Shown here: piece by piece, positions 38,396 to 47,588 of the stretch
Layout: each line of letters opens with the position of its first letter
How positions within the stretch are numbered: position 1 is the stretch's first letter
DNA from: Actinomadura sp. K4S16
GTDB lineage: Bacteria > Actinomycetota > Actinomycetes > Streptosporangiales > Streptosporangiaceae
DNA length: 64,000 nucleotides
NCBI RefSeq assembly: GCF_008327685.1
Contig: NZ_BDDE01000012.1
Coordinates: forward strand, 62,001-126,000
Direction: 5' to 3'
Notes under the pieces: model-generated
Database searches by the model: none
Told to the model about the DNA's origin: nothing
What the model saw: only the letters and a program-made list of their open reading frames with translations
Made by a program: the position numbers and the translations under genes

Positions 38396-39328
38396 ATGGC
38401 GATCAGCAGACCGACGGTGGCCCAGTTGCGGGCCTTCCTGGCATTGGCGGAGTACCTGCATTTCCGCGACGCCGCCGCCGCGCTCCGCATGAGCCAGCCC
38501 GCCCTGTCCGGAGCCGTGGCGGCGCTTGAGGAGAGCCTCGAAACGCGCCTCGTCGAGCGGACGACGCGCAAGGTCCTGCTGACGCCCGCGGGGGAGCGGG
38601 TCGCGCGGCGCGCCGAGACCGTCCTGGCGGAACTCGACCGGCTGGTCGAGGAGGTCAAGGCCGTCCGGGGGCCGCTCGTGGGGCCGCTCCGGGTGGGGGT
38701 CATCCCGACCGTCGCGCCGTACCTGCTGCCCGTCGTCCTGCCGCGGCTCGCCAAGGAGTTCCCCGACCTGGAACTGTCCGTGCACGAGGAGCAGACGAGT
38801 CACATCGTCGCGGAACTGCTCGCCGGACGCCTGGACGTGGTGCTGCTGGCGCTCCCCGTGCCGGCGGCGGGCGTGACGGAGCTGCCGCTGTACGACGAGG
38901 ACTTCGTGCTCGTCGCGCCCGCGGGATTCGACCTGGACGCCACCGGGGTGGAGCGGGAGGCGCTGAACGACCTCGACGTCATCCTCCTGAACGAGGGCCA
39001 CTGCCTGCGCGACCAGGCGCTCGACGTCTGCAGGGAGGTGGGCGCGCGCGCCGCGGCGGCCACGTACGCGACGAGCCTGGCGACGCTGGTCCAGCTCGTG
39101 TCGGGCGGGCTCGGGGTGACGCTCGTCCCCGAGACGGCGCTGCACGTGGAGACCCGCCGGGCGCCGAACCTCGGCGTGCACCGGTTCGCGGCACCGGCGC
39201 CCTTCCGCCGCGTCGGCCTCGGCTTCCGGTCGACGTCGCCGCGCGCGGACGAGTTCGAGGCGCTCGCCGCGAGCATCCGCACCGCCGTCGCCGACTCGGG
39301 CGTCGCCCCCGGCATCCGTCCCGCCTGA
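38396..39328 (+). CDS. oxyR: Hydrogen peroxide-sensing regulator OxyR (LysR family)
   Basis: A 310-residue LysR-type regulator. The winged HTH is F-L-A-L-A-E-Y-L-H-F-R-D-A-A-A-A-L-R-M-S-Q-P-A-L-S. The sensing cysteines are Cys203 and Cys212 in E-G-H-C-L-R-D-Q-A-L-D-V-C, with the same spacing as E. coli Cys199 and Cys208. TAATCT at 38380-38385 lies 10 bases before ATG 38396, so the message is probably leaderless. The natural target is ahpC-ahpD, ~2.7 kb upstream and on the other strand. Confidence 0.92.
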   Translation: MAISRPTVAQLRAFLALAEYLHFRDAAAALRMSQPALSGAVAALEESLETRLVERTTRKVLLTPAGERVARRAETVLAELDRLVEEVKAVRGPLVGPLRVGVIPTVAPYLLPVVLPRLAKEFPDLELSVHEEQTSHIVAELLAGRLDVVLLALPVPAAGVTELPLYDEDFVLVAPAGFDLDATGVEREALNDLDVILLNEGHCLRDQALDVCREVGARAAAATYATSLATLVQLVSGGLGVTLVPETALHVETRRAPNLGVHRFAAPAPFRRVGLGFRSTSPRADEFEALAASIRTAVADSGVAPGIRPA

Positions 39329-39537
39329 TCTGGTCCGTCTGATCTGTCCCTTCCGGTATCTGCACGCCTGGAACTCGGGGTCTCGGGGGCGGTGGGCGGC
39401 TGATCCGGGGATTAAGGCGCGGGTCAAGTGGCGGCCAGGCGGGGTCAAGTCTGCGTCAGGGGACGTCCTCGCAATAGCGATGCGCGTTCGTGCGGCGGCG
39501 TGACGTCACCATGCTCGTGGGGCGAGGAGGAGGCCCC

Positions 39538-42500
39538 ATGTCCCCGAAGCTCAGCGTCGTCGTGCCTTTCCACAACACCGAGGAGTACTTCCGGGAGTGC
39601 CTGGAGTCGCTGGCCGGCCAGACGCTGGGCGACCTCGAAGTGATCATGGTGGACGACGGGTCCACCGACAACGGCGCCGTGATCGCCAAGGACATGTGCG
39701 GCCGCGACCCCCGGTTCCGGCTGTTCACGCGGGAGAACGAGGGGCCGGGGCCGGCCCGCAACGCCGGGGTGCGGCAGGCGAGGGGCGAGTACCTGGCGTT
39801 CGCCGACGCCGACGACGTCGTGGAGCGCGAGGCCTACGCGCGGCTGGTCGCGTCCCTCGAACGGACCGGGTCCGACATGGCGTGCGGGAACGTCCAGCGG
39901 ATGGACGACGACCGGACCTGGCAGTCGTTCCTGCACGACGGCCTGTTCACGGAGCCCCGGTCGAAGACGCATGTGTCGTCCATGCCGATGCTGATGCGCG
40001 ACCGGACGCCGTGGAACAAGGTGTACCGCCGCTCGTTCTGGACCCGGACGGGTCTGGAGTTCCCTCCGGGCTACTACGAGGACCCCCCGGTCACGGCGCG
40101 CGCGCACGCGCTGGCCCGCTCCGTGGACGTCCTGAGTGAGACCGTCTACTTCTGGCGCAGGCGCCCCGGGTCCATCACAGAGGACCGCTACGACTGGGAC
40201 AACTTCAGCCAGCGCATGCGCTCCGCGCGGGCCGTGCGGGACGGTCTGGCCGACTACGCGCCGCACCTCCTGAACGCCTACGACGAGCACGTCCTCATCC
40301 CCATCGAACTCCGCGTCCTTTTCGAGGCCCTCCCCAGGACGCAGGACGAGCACCGCGGGGAGCTCCTCGCCATCGGGGCGGCCCTGGCCAGGCAGGTGAG
40401 CCCGCGCGTCCTGAAGCGGCAGCCCGCGATGACCCGCCTCCAGATGCACCTGCTGTGCCGGCGGATGATGCCGGAACTGCTGGAGGTGCTGCGCTACGTC
40501 CAGTTGCGCAAGGCGGCGGACGCGCCGCGGGTGCGGCGCGGCCTGCGCCACCGCTGGTACGCGCAGTTCCCGTTCTTCGAGGACGAGGAGCGGGGCGTCC
40601 CGGCCCACGTGTACGACGTGACCGACGAGCTCAGGCCGGTCGCGGTGATCGACCGGGCCACCTGGGCGGACGGCCGGCTCCGCCTGGAGGGCCACGCCTA
40701 CATCCGCCATCTGGACTCCTCCAGCGAGGACGGGTCCCGCATCCGGCTCTGGCTGCTGGCGTCCAACAAGCGGGGCCTCGTGCGCGTCCCGGTCAGGAGG
40801 GTCCGCAGGCCGGACGTGACCGCCGGGTCGCGGCAGTCGAACGTGACCTACGACTGGTCCGGGTTCGTCGCGGAGGTCGACCCGTCCTCGCTGCGGACGT
40901 TCGGCCGCTGGCGGGACGTCGACTGGGTGCCGTGCGTCGAGATCGTCAACCGGGGGCTGCGGCGCCGGTCGACGTTCACCGGCCCGCGCCTCACCGGGCG
41001 GCAGTGGCCGCGGGAGCGGGAGTGCGCGCCGGGCGTGCTCGTCCAGGGCGTCGCCGGCCGGCACCGGTTCATGATCCAGGTGCGCCGCACGCCGGCGGCG
41101 GTCGTCGGCTGCCATCTGGAGGGCGGCGAGCTGTGGCTGGACGGCTGGAGCCGCGTTCCGCTCGGGGACGAGCCGCGCGTCACCGCCGCACCGAGGGCGG
41201 GGCGGGGCAAGGTGCTCGGGGCGGTCGAGCCGGTCGGCTCCGAAGGGTTCCGGGCGCGGCTGCCGGTCGCCGGGCTGGTCCGGCGCCCGGGCGACTGGGA
41301 GGTCACCCTCTCGGACGGGATACGCCCCTACCTGGACGAGGATCCGGCGGGCGCGGCGTTCCCCGTTCCCGGCGGCGAACTGGAGATCGCCAGGACCCGG
41401 CGCAGCGCCCTGCGGATCGTCGTGCGCGGCCGCGTGCTCGCCGTCGAGGAGGTGTCGTGGTCGCCGGACGGCGCGCTCCACCTGGCGGGCACCTGCTCGG
41501 ACCGGATCGGGCGCCCGGACTCGCTGACCCTCAGGCGGCGTCGGTCGAGCGAGGAGCACGTCGTCGGGCTGCACTGGGAGGACGACCGGTTCACCGCGGT
41601 GTTCTCGCCCGCGCGCATGCCGGTGTTCGGGCTGTCCCGTCCGCTGGTCTCCGGCCGCTGGGACGTCGTCGCCACCGTCGGGGGGCAGGAGCAGCCGGTG
41701 GTCGTCCGGCGCCACACCCTCCGCGACCTGCCCGAGCCGTTCGAGGCGGGGCTGCACCGGATCACGGTCCGGGCCCAGAAGAGCGACCAGTTGCAGTTGC
41801 GCGTGGAGACGGCCCTGGACGACGACGAGCGCGGGGCCTACGCGCAGAGCCGCATACGGTCCGGGCACTACCGGCGCCACCTGAACCTGCCCGTCCGTGA
41901 ACTGGCCGTGTTCGACGCGTACCGGGGACGCCAGTACTCGTGCAATCCGCGCGGCATCTACGACGAGCTCCGGCGGCGCGACACCGACCTGGAATGCGTG
42001 TGGGTCACCGAGAACGGGCAGTTCGGTAAGCCGGCGGGCGCCCGGACCGTCCTCACCGGGACGCGGGAGCATTACGAGGCGCTCGCCCGCGCGCGCTACA
42101 TCTTCGGCAACTGGTCGCAGCAGGAGTGGTTCACCAAGCGCGAGGACCAGACCTACGTGCAGTGCTGGCACGGGACGCCGCTGAAGAAGCTCGGATACGA
42201 CGTCAAGCGGATGCCCTACAAGCGCACCGAGGGCGTGGACTGGATGGAGTACGACGTCCCTCAGTGGGACCTCCTGCTCGCCCAGAACGCGTTCTCCGTG
42301 CCGCTGTTCCGGCGCGCGTTCGGCTACTCCGGCGAGGTCCTCGAAAGCGGCTACCCCCGCAACGACGTGCTGAGCAGCCCGCACCGCGACGAGATCGCGG
42401 CGGCGGTGCGGCGGCGGCTCGGCATCCCGGAGGGCAAGCGGGTCGTCCTGTACGCGCCGACGTGGCGGGACGACTTCCACCACGCGATCGGCAAGCGCGC

Positions 42501-42972
42501 GTTCCGCCTCGAATTCGAGATCGACAGGTTCCGCGCCGCGCTGGGCCGCGACCACGTCCTGCTCCTGCGGACGCACTACCTCGTCACCGACCGCCCAAGG
42601 CTGCGGCCGGGCGACTGCGTCATGGACGTGTCGGTCTACCCCGACATCTCGGAGCTGTTCCTCATCAGCGACGTGCTCGTCACCGACTACTCGTCGTCCA
42701 TGTTCGACTTCGCCGTGACCGGCCGCCCGATGGTGTTCTTCACCTACGACCTGGAGCGCTACCGCGACCACGTGCGCGGCTTCTACTTCGACTTCGACGC
42801 CGAGGCCCCGGGGCCGCTGCTCGCCACCACGCAGGAGGTCGTCGAGGCGCTCAGCGAGCCGGCCGCGCTGGAGACGGGGTTCCGGGACGCGCGCGCCGCC
42901 TTCGCCGCCCGGTACTGCCCGCACGACGACGGCCATGCCGCCGCCCGCGTGCTCGACCGGGTCCTTCGCTGA
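39538..42972 (+). CDS. Bifunctional glycosyltransferase / CDP-glycerol glycerophosphotransferase (TagF-like), copy 1
   Basis: A 1144-residue cytoplasmic-face enzyme for a wall teichoic-type polymer. Residues 1-220 are a GT2 (GT-A) domain with V-V-V-P-F-H-N-T, M-V-D-D-G-S-T-D, N-A-G-V-R-Q-A-R-G, F-A-D-A-D-D and Y-Y-E-D-P-P. A middle region of ~500 residues is of unclear fold. The C-terminal ~300 residues are TagF-like: W-H-G-T-P-L-K-K near 876, Y-A-P-T-W-R-D-D, R-T-H-Y-L-V-T-D and D-V-L-V-T-D-Y-S-S. It could glycosylate and polymerise a polyol-phosphate chain. ATG 39538 follows GAGGAGG. A paralog follows in tandem. Confidence 0.9.
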   Translation: MSPKLSVVVPFHNTEEYFRECLESLAGQTLGDLEVIMVDDGSTDNGAVIAKDMCGRDPRFRLFTRENEGPGPARNAGVRQARGEYLAFADADDVVEREAYARLVASLERTGSDMACGNVQRMDDDRTWQSFLHDGLFTEPRSKTHVSSMPMLMRDRTPWNKVYRRSFWTRTGLEFPPGYYEDPPVTARAHALARSVDVLSETVYFWRRRPGSITEDRYDWDNFSQRMRSARAVRDGLADYAPHLLNAYDEHVLIPIELRVLFEALPRTQDEHRGELLAIGAALARQVSPRVLKRQPAMTRLQMHLLCRRMMPELLEVLRYVQLRKAADAPRVRRGLRHRWYAQFPFFEDEERGVPAHVYDVTDELRPVAVIDRATWADGRLRLEGHAYIRHLDSSSEDGSRIRLWLLASNKRGLVRVPVRRVRRPDVTAGSRQSNVTYDWSGFVAEVDPSSLRTFGRWRDVDWVPCVEIVNRGLRRRSTFTGPRLTGRQWPRERECAPGVLVQGVAGRHRFMIQVRRTPAAVVGCHLEGGELWLDGWSRVPLGDEPRVTAAPRAGRGKVLGAVEPVGSEGFRARLPVAGLVRRPGDWEVTLSDGIRPYLDEDPAGAAFPVPGGELEIARTRRSALRIVVRGRVLAVEEVSWSPDGALHLAGTCSDRIGRPDSLTLRRRRSSEEHVVGLHWEDDRFTAVFSPARMPVFGLSRPLVSGRWDVVATVGGQEQPVVVRRHTLRDLPEPFEAGLHRITVRAQKSDQLQLRVETALDDDERGAYAQSRIRSGHYRRHLNLPVRELAVFDAYRGRQYSCNPRGIYDELRRRDTDLECVWVTENGQFGKPAGARTVLTGTREHYEALARARYIFGNWSQQEWFTKREDQTYVQCWHGTPLKKLGYDVKRMPYKRTEGVDWMEYDVPQWDLLLAQNAFSVPLFRRAFGYSGEVLESGYPRNDVLSSPHRDEIAAAVRRRLGIPEGKRVVLYAPTWRDDFHHAIGKRAFRLEFEIDRFRAALGRDHVLLLRTHYLVTDRPRLRPGDCVMDVSVYPDISELFLISDVLVTDYSSSMFDFAVTGRPMVFFTYDLERYRDHVRGFYFDFDAEAPGPLLATTQEVVEALSEPAALETGFRDARAAFAARYCPHDDGHAAARVLDRVLR

Positions 42973-43069
42973 GCCCGCCGGACCTGCCGGCCGCCTCGTC
43001 GCGAATCCCCGAAGCCCACCGAATCCCCAAAAGCCACCGGATCCCCGAAAGCCCAGTACGGAGCCGCTC

Positions 43070-46000
43070 GTGTCCCCGCAGATCAGCATCGTCGTCCCCA
43101 TCCGCAACACCGGCGGCCGCCTGGCGGAGTGCCTGGAGTCGATCGCGGGGCAGACGCTGCGCGACATCCAGGTGCTCATGGTGGACGAGCCCATGGGGGA
43201 GGAAAGGGCGGGCGACGGCGGAACGGGCAAGGACGCGGCGCTCGCCAAGGAGTTCGCAGGACGCGACGACCGTTTCGCGGTCCTGAAGCCCGGTCCCGGC
43301 ACGGCGGCCATGGACGCCGGCATCGAGCAGGCGAAGGGCCGCTACCTCGCCTTCGCCGACGGTGAGGACGCGGTGCCGCCCTACGCCTACGAACTGCTCG
43401 TCAGGACGCTGGACACCACCGGCTCGGATCTCGCCGGCGGCAACGTCATGTGCCTGGACGAGGACCAGGTGCGGCAGTCACCGCTCCACAGGGACTCCTA
43501 CGCGGAGACCATGAAGTCGACGCACGTGACCCGCCACCCTGCCCTCCTGCAAGACAGGACGGTGTGGAACAAGGTCTACCGGCGCTCGTTCTGGGACGCG
43601 CACGGCTTCGAGTTCGGGTCCGGCCGGGACATGCTCATCGCGGTGCAGACCCACCTGCTGGCATCCGTCGTGGACGTGTTGGACGCGACCGTCTACTTCT
43701 GGCGCGACCGTCCAGGGACGGCCATGCGCACGCGCCCCGACCCGGCCGACATCACCCAGCGCATGGCGAACCTCGCGAAGACGCGGGAACTCGTCCGCAC
43801 GCACGCGCCGGACCTGCTGGCCGTCCACGACATGTACGCGCTCGACCTGGACGTGCGCGAGCTCATGCTCGCCCTGCCCGCCGCCACGTGGGAGGAGCGC
43901 GAACGCCTGGCCGAGCTGGGCGCGGAGATCGTCGCGGAGGCCGGGCGCCGGGCCACCGTCGGCCTTGAGGCGATCAGAAGGCTGGAGACGTACCTGCTCG
44001 GCGCGTGCATGCTGCCCGAACTGCTGGAGGTGCTGCGCTTCGAGGAGAGGGGGCTGCGGGACGTCCCGCTCGTGTCCCGCGGCCGCCTTCGGCAGCGCTG
44101 GTACGCCCGCTACCCCTTCTTCGACGACCCGGACACGGGCATCCCGGAGGACGTGTACGACGTCACCGACGAACTGGTGCTGTGGGCGGACGTCGACCGT
44201 GTGGAGTGGGACGTCGACACCCTCATCGTGGAGGGGCACGCCCACTTCGACCGGTTCGGGGTCGCGTCGGTGACCGATTCCCGGATCCGCGTCTGGATGC
44301 GCGACGTGCGGACCGGCAAGGAGATCCGGCTGCCGGTGGAGCGCAGGTACGTCCCGGAGGTCACGGCACGCGCCGGCCGGGCGAACGTCTCCCTGGACTG
44401 GTCGGGGTTCACGGTCCGGGTGGAGCCCGAATACCTGCTGGACGGCGACGAATGGCGGACGGCCACCTACGAGCTGTTCGCGGAGGTGACGACGGCCGGG
44501 CGCAGGGCGGTCCAGCGGTTGACCGCGACGGCCCCGGCCGTGCGGTGGACGGCGGCGCGGCAGGTGGACGAGCACGTGGCCGTCCAGCCGGCGGCGGGCG
44601 ACGACGACGTGTTCGTCGTCCACGTCAAGCGGGCCAAGGCCGTCCTCACCGGACTGCGCCGCGAAGGCGACGTGCTGGTGCTGTCCGGCTGGACGCGGCG
44701 CGCGCTCGGCGCCGGAGCCGCGATGGTCGCGGTCCGCAGGCACGGGGGAGCCGAGGTCCGCGGCGAGGTGACGCTGCGGCAGGCGGCCGTCCTGCGGATG
44801 GCGGAGGGCACCGGGTTCGACTTCACCGCGAGGCTGCCGCTGGAGTACCTCGCGTCCGTCCCGGGCGGCGAGCCGCACGGCCCGCACCTGCGCGACGCCA
44901 TCGACTGGGACATCCGGTTGACGGGCGACGGCGGCCCGCTCCGCCTCACCGTGGCGAGCAACGTCAGGCCCGCTCGGTTCGCCTTCCCGGAAGGGGAGGG
45001 GCGCGGCCGGGAGTTCGCCGTCAGCCGCACCGCGTTCGGGAACCTGCGCGGGGTCGAGCGCAGCATCCGCCCGGTCGTCACGGACGCCGAGTGGGACGCC
45101 GGCGGCCTGCTCACGCTGACCGGCGACTTCGCCGACCCCGAAGACCGCCCCGACCACTTCGTCCTGCGGCGGCGCCTTTCCGGCGACGAACACCGCGTCC
45201 CTGTCACGTGGGACGGCGACGCGGGAGCCAGCGACACAACCGGGAAGGGCGCCCGGTTCACCGCGACCTTCACGCCCGCAGCGATGCCGGTGTTCGGGAC
45301 GGACCTCCCCCTGAGCAGCGGCACCTGGGACATGCTGGCGCGCACGAGTTCCGGAGAGGTGGCTCTCGTCGTCGAACGTGAGGCCATCCCCGACCTGCCC
45401 GACCGGCATCGCGTCGGAACGCACGAATTCGAGGTCGGCGTCCACCAGATCGACGCGTTGATGCTGTTCAGCCGTCCGGCCTTGGAGGACGACGAGCGCG
45501 GCGGCCACGCACAGGTCCTTCTCTTCCAGAGGGACTATCCCGTCTACCTGCGGAGCCCCCTGGCCGATATCGCGGTCTTCAGCAGCTACGACGGCAACCA
45601 GTACAGCTGCAGCCCCAGGGCCGTCTATGAGGAGCTCGTCCGCCGCGACACCGATCTGGAATGCGTGTGGATCTCCCGGGACGACCAGTTCGCGGTGGGC
45701 GGCAAGGCGGAGACGGTCCTGGCCGGCAGCCGCGAGCACTTCCGCGTCCTCGCGCGCGCTCGGTACATCGTCACCAACCAGGCGATGCCGGCCTGGTTCC
45801 TCAAGCGGGAGGGGCAGACCTACCTCCAGACCTGGCACGGCACCCCGCTGAAGCGCATCGCCTACGACCTGAGGGACATGCCGTACCAGCGCATCGAACC
45901 GCTGGACTGGATGGAACGGGAGGTGCCGCGATGGGATCTCCTGCTGTCCCCCAGCCCCTACGCCACACAGGTCATGCGGCGGGCCTTCCGGTACGAGGGC

Positions 46001-46684
46001 GAGGTCCTGGAGGCCGGGTTCCCGCGCAACGACATCCTCAGCACGCCCGAGTGGGAGCGCATCGGGGCCCACGTCCGGAAGCGCCTGGGGATCCCCCAGG
46101 GCAAGAAGGTCGTCCTCTACGCGCCGACATGGCGGGACGACCGGTACCACGGTGGGGGCAGGCACGGCTTCTCCATGGAACTGGACCTGGACACCATGCG
46201 GCAGGCCCTCGGCGACGACCACGTCCTCCTCCTCAGGACGCACCACCTCATCACCGACCGGGACCTCAGGCTCACCAACCGCATCGCCGCGGACCGGCTC
46301 GCCGGGAGCGACTCGGGTCCCTTCATCATCGACGTGTCCCGATACCCCGACATCGCCGAGCTGTACATGGCGGCCGACGTGCTCGTCACGGACTACTCGT
46401 CCGCCATGTTCGACTACGCGATCCTGGGGCGACCCATCGTCCTCTACACCTACGACCTGGACTGGTACCGCGACCACCTGCGCGGCTTCTACTTCGACCT
46501 GGAGGCCGAAGCGCCCGGCCCGGTCGTGCGGACGACCGCGGACGTCGCCGAGGCCGTCAGGGCGGCGCCCGCCGGCGAGCAGCGCTACGCGGACGCCTAC
46601 GACCGCTTCTTCGTGAAGTACTGCCCACACGACGACGGCCAGGCGGCGTCCCGAGTGGTGGACCGCATCTTCGGCAAAGCCTGA
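43070..46684 (+). CDS. TagF-like polymerase with degenerate GT2 domain, copy 2
   Basis: A 1204-residue paralog of the preceding gene. The TagF part is intact (W-H-G-T-P-L-K-R near 921, Y-A-P-T-W-R-D-D, R-T-H-H-L-I-T-D, V-T-D-Y-S-S). In the N-terminal GT2 domain the active-site motifs are changed: D-D-G-S-T-D became D-E-P-M-G-E with a charged insert, F-A-D-A-D-D became F-A-D-G-E-D, and Y-Y-E-D-P-P became S-G-R-D-M-L. The fold-defining parts (V-V-P-I-R-N-T, W-N-K-V-Y-R-R-S-F-W) remain. GTG at 43070 follows GGAG. The ~97-base gap from copy 1 carries short repeats of CCACCGAATCCCC type. Confidence 0.9.
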   Translation: MSPQISIVVPIRNTGGRLAECLESIAGQTLRDIQVLMVDEPMGEERAGDGGTGKDAALAKEFAGRDDRFAVLKPGPGTAAMDAGIEQAKGRYLAFADGEDAVPPYAYELLVRTLDTTGSDLAGGNVMCLDEDQVRQSPLHRDSYAETMKSTHVTRHPALLQDRTVWNKVYRRSFWDAHGFEFGSGRDMLIAVQTHLLASVVDVLDATVYFWRDRPGTAMRTRPDPADITQRMANLAKTRELVRTHAPDLLAVHDMYALDLDVRELMLALPAATWEERERLAELGAEIVAEAGRRATVGLEAIRRLETYLLGACMLPELLEVLRFEERGLRDVPLVSRGRLRQRWYARYPFFDDPDTGIPEDVYDVTDELVLWADVDRVEWDVDTLIVEGHAHFDRFGVASVTDSRIRVWMRDVRTGKEIRLPVERRYVPEVTARAGRANVSLDWSGFTVRVEPEYLLDGDEWRTATYELFAEVTTAGRRAVQRLTATAPAVRWTAARQVDEHVAVQPAAGDDDVFVVHVKRAKAVLTGLRREGDVLVLSGWTRRALGAGAAMVAVRRHGGAEVRGEVTLRQAAVLRMAEGTGFDFTARLPLEYLASVPGGEPHGPHLRDAIDWDIRLTGDGGPLRLTVASNVRPARFAFPEGEGRGREFAVSRTAFGNLRGVERSIRPVVTDAEWDAGGLLTLTGDFADPEDRPDHFVLRRRLSGDEHRVPVTWDGDAGASDTTGKGARFTATFTPAAMPVFGTDLPLSSGTWDMLARTSSGEVALVVEREAIPDLPDRHRVGTHEFEVGVHQIDALMLFSRPALEDDERGGHAQVLLFQRDYPVYLRSPLADIAVFSSYDGNQYSCSPRAVYEELVRRDTDLECVWISRDDQFAVGGKAETVLAGSREHFRVLARARYIVTNQAMPAWFLKREGQTYLQTWHGTPLKRIAYDLRDMPYQRIEPLDWMEREVPRWDLLLSPSPYATQVMRRAFRYEGEVLEAGFPRNDILSTPEWERIGAHVRKRLGIPQGKKVVLYAPTWRDDRYHGGGRHGFSMELDLDTMRQALGDDHVLLLRTHHLITDRDLRLTNRIAADRLAGSDSGPFIIDVSRYPDIAELYMAADVLVTDYSSAMFDYAILGRPIVLYTYDLDWYRDHLRGFYFDLEAEAPGPVVRTTADVAEAVRAAPAGEQRYADAYDRFFVKYCPHDDGQAASRVVDRIFGKA

Positions 46685-46720
46685 ACCCCGTCCCAGCTCT
46701 TCGGTGAGCACGTAGCCGGA

Positions 46721-46747
46721 GCCCGCCGCTCAGCCAGGGCGGCGGGC
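46721..46747. terminator. Bidirectional terminator
   Basis: GCCCGCCGC and GCGGCGGGC form a perfect 9-bp stem with a 9-base loop. It overlaps the stop of the minus-strand methyltransferase gene and follows the second TagF-like gene by 36 bases. Confidence 0.7.
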
Positions 46748-47431
46748 CCGTGCGAACAGTCGCACGCCCGGCCACGAGGCGGTCGGCAGCCGCCGTTCCA
46801 GCGCGGCGGACAAGCGCAGCGCCTCGTTGGCGAACGGGTGCAGCGGCGCCAGATCCTCGCGCCGCGCCGTCCGATTCCTGAGCAGCCGCAGGAGCGGCCT
46901 GTGCAGGACGCCCCTGCTCCACACGCGCTCCAGCACCAGCCCGGCGCCCTCCAGCAGATCGACCAGGGCGCGGCGGCTGTAGCGGCGGACGCGTCCGAGG
47001 GCCACGTCGTGCGCCGACCAGAGAGCCATGTCGCACGACACGGACACCAGCGCCGTCCCGCCCGGCCGCAGCACCCGCGCGACCTCCGCGGCCGCACGCG
47101 CGTCGTCCTCCACATGCTCCAGCACGTCCAGCACCAGGGCCAGGTCGTATTCGGATGCCGGAAGCGGCAGGTAGCGCGCGTCTCCCTCGTAGGCCTCGAC
47201 GCCGTGGGCGCGGGCCAGCGCGACGGCGGCCGGGCTCAGGTCGACCGCGGTGGCGCTCCAGCCGTGGTCGGCCAGCACGCGGCAGCACGCACCGGACGCG
47301 GCGCCGATGTCGACGGCCGTACCGGGCACGCTGAACCGCAGCAGTTCCGCCGACAGGATCGCCCGGCGCTCGCGGTACCACCAGTTGTCGTTCTCGATCC
47401 GCGCGATCCGCTGGAGCTCGGTGGTGTCCAC
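46730..47431 (-). CDS. Class I SAM-dependent methyltransferase
   Basis: A 233-residue methyltransferase of the type-11 group. Motif I is A-V-D-I-G-A-A-S-G-A near 45, the acidic residue is in A-V-D-L-S-P, and L-V-L-D-V-L-E-H-V and L-R-P-G-G-T follow. Its start region, I-E-N-D-N-W-W-Y-R-E-R-R, is typical of methyltransferases in polysaccharide clusters. GTG at 47431 has a weak ribosome site. It is convergent with the TagF-like genes and might modify the same polymer or lipid carrier; the substrate is not known. Confidence 0.82.
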   Translation of the reverse strand: MDTTELQRIARIENDNWWYRERRAILSAELLRFSVPGTAVDIGAASGACCRVLADHGWSATAVDLSPAAVALARAHGVEAYEGDARYLPLPASEYDLALVLDVLEHVEDDARAAAEVARVLRPGGTALVSVSCDMALWSAHDVALGRVRRYSRRALVDLLEGAGLVLERVWSRGVLHRPLLRLLRNRTARREDLAPLHPFANEALRLSAALERRLPTASWPGVRLFARARRPG

Positions 47432-47514
47432 GGAACAAGCCGACCGCACCGGCGCAGGCCCGTTCCATCGACGCCGCCGCCCGCGCACGGATCGTTGACG
47501 CCGCCTTGACCCCG

Positions 47515-47566
47515 CCCCGGACGTGAACCCCGGACGTGAACCCCGGACGTGAACCCCGGACGTGAA
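47515..47566. repeat. 4 x 13-bp tandem repeat
   Basis: Four perfect copies of CCCCGGACGTGAA followed by a partial fifth. It lies between the start of the methyltransferase gene and the end of the CoxG-like gene. Thirteen is not a multiple of three, consistent with non-coding DNA. Confidence 0.93.
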
Positions 47567-47588
47567 CCCCGGTCGGGGCCCCGCGAGG

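Noticed and set aside
39329..46729. Horizontally acquired wall-polymer island
   Set aside because: Codon and base composition look like the rest of the window, and there are no mobile elements at the edges; transfer cannot be argued from this sequence alone.
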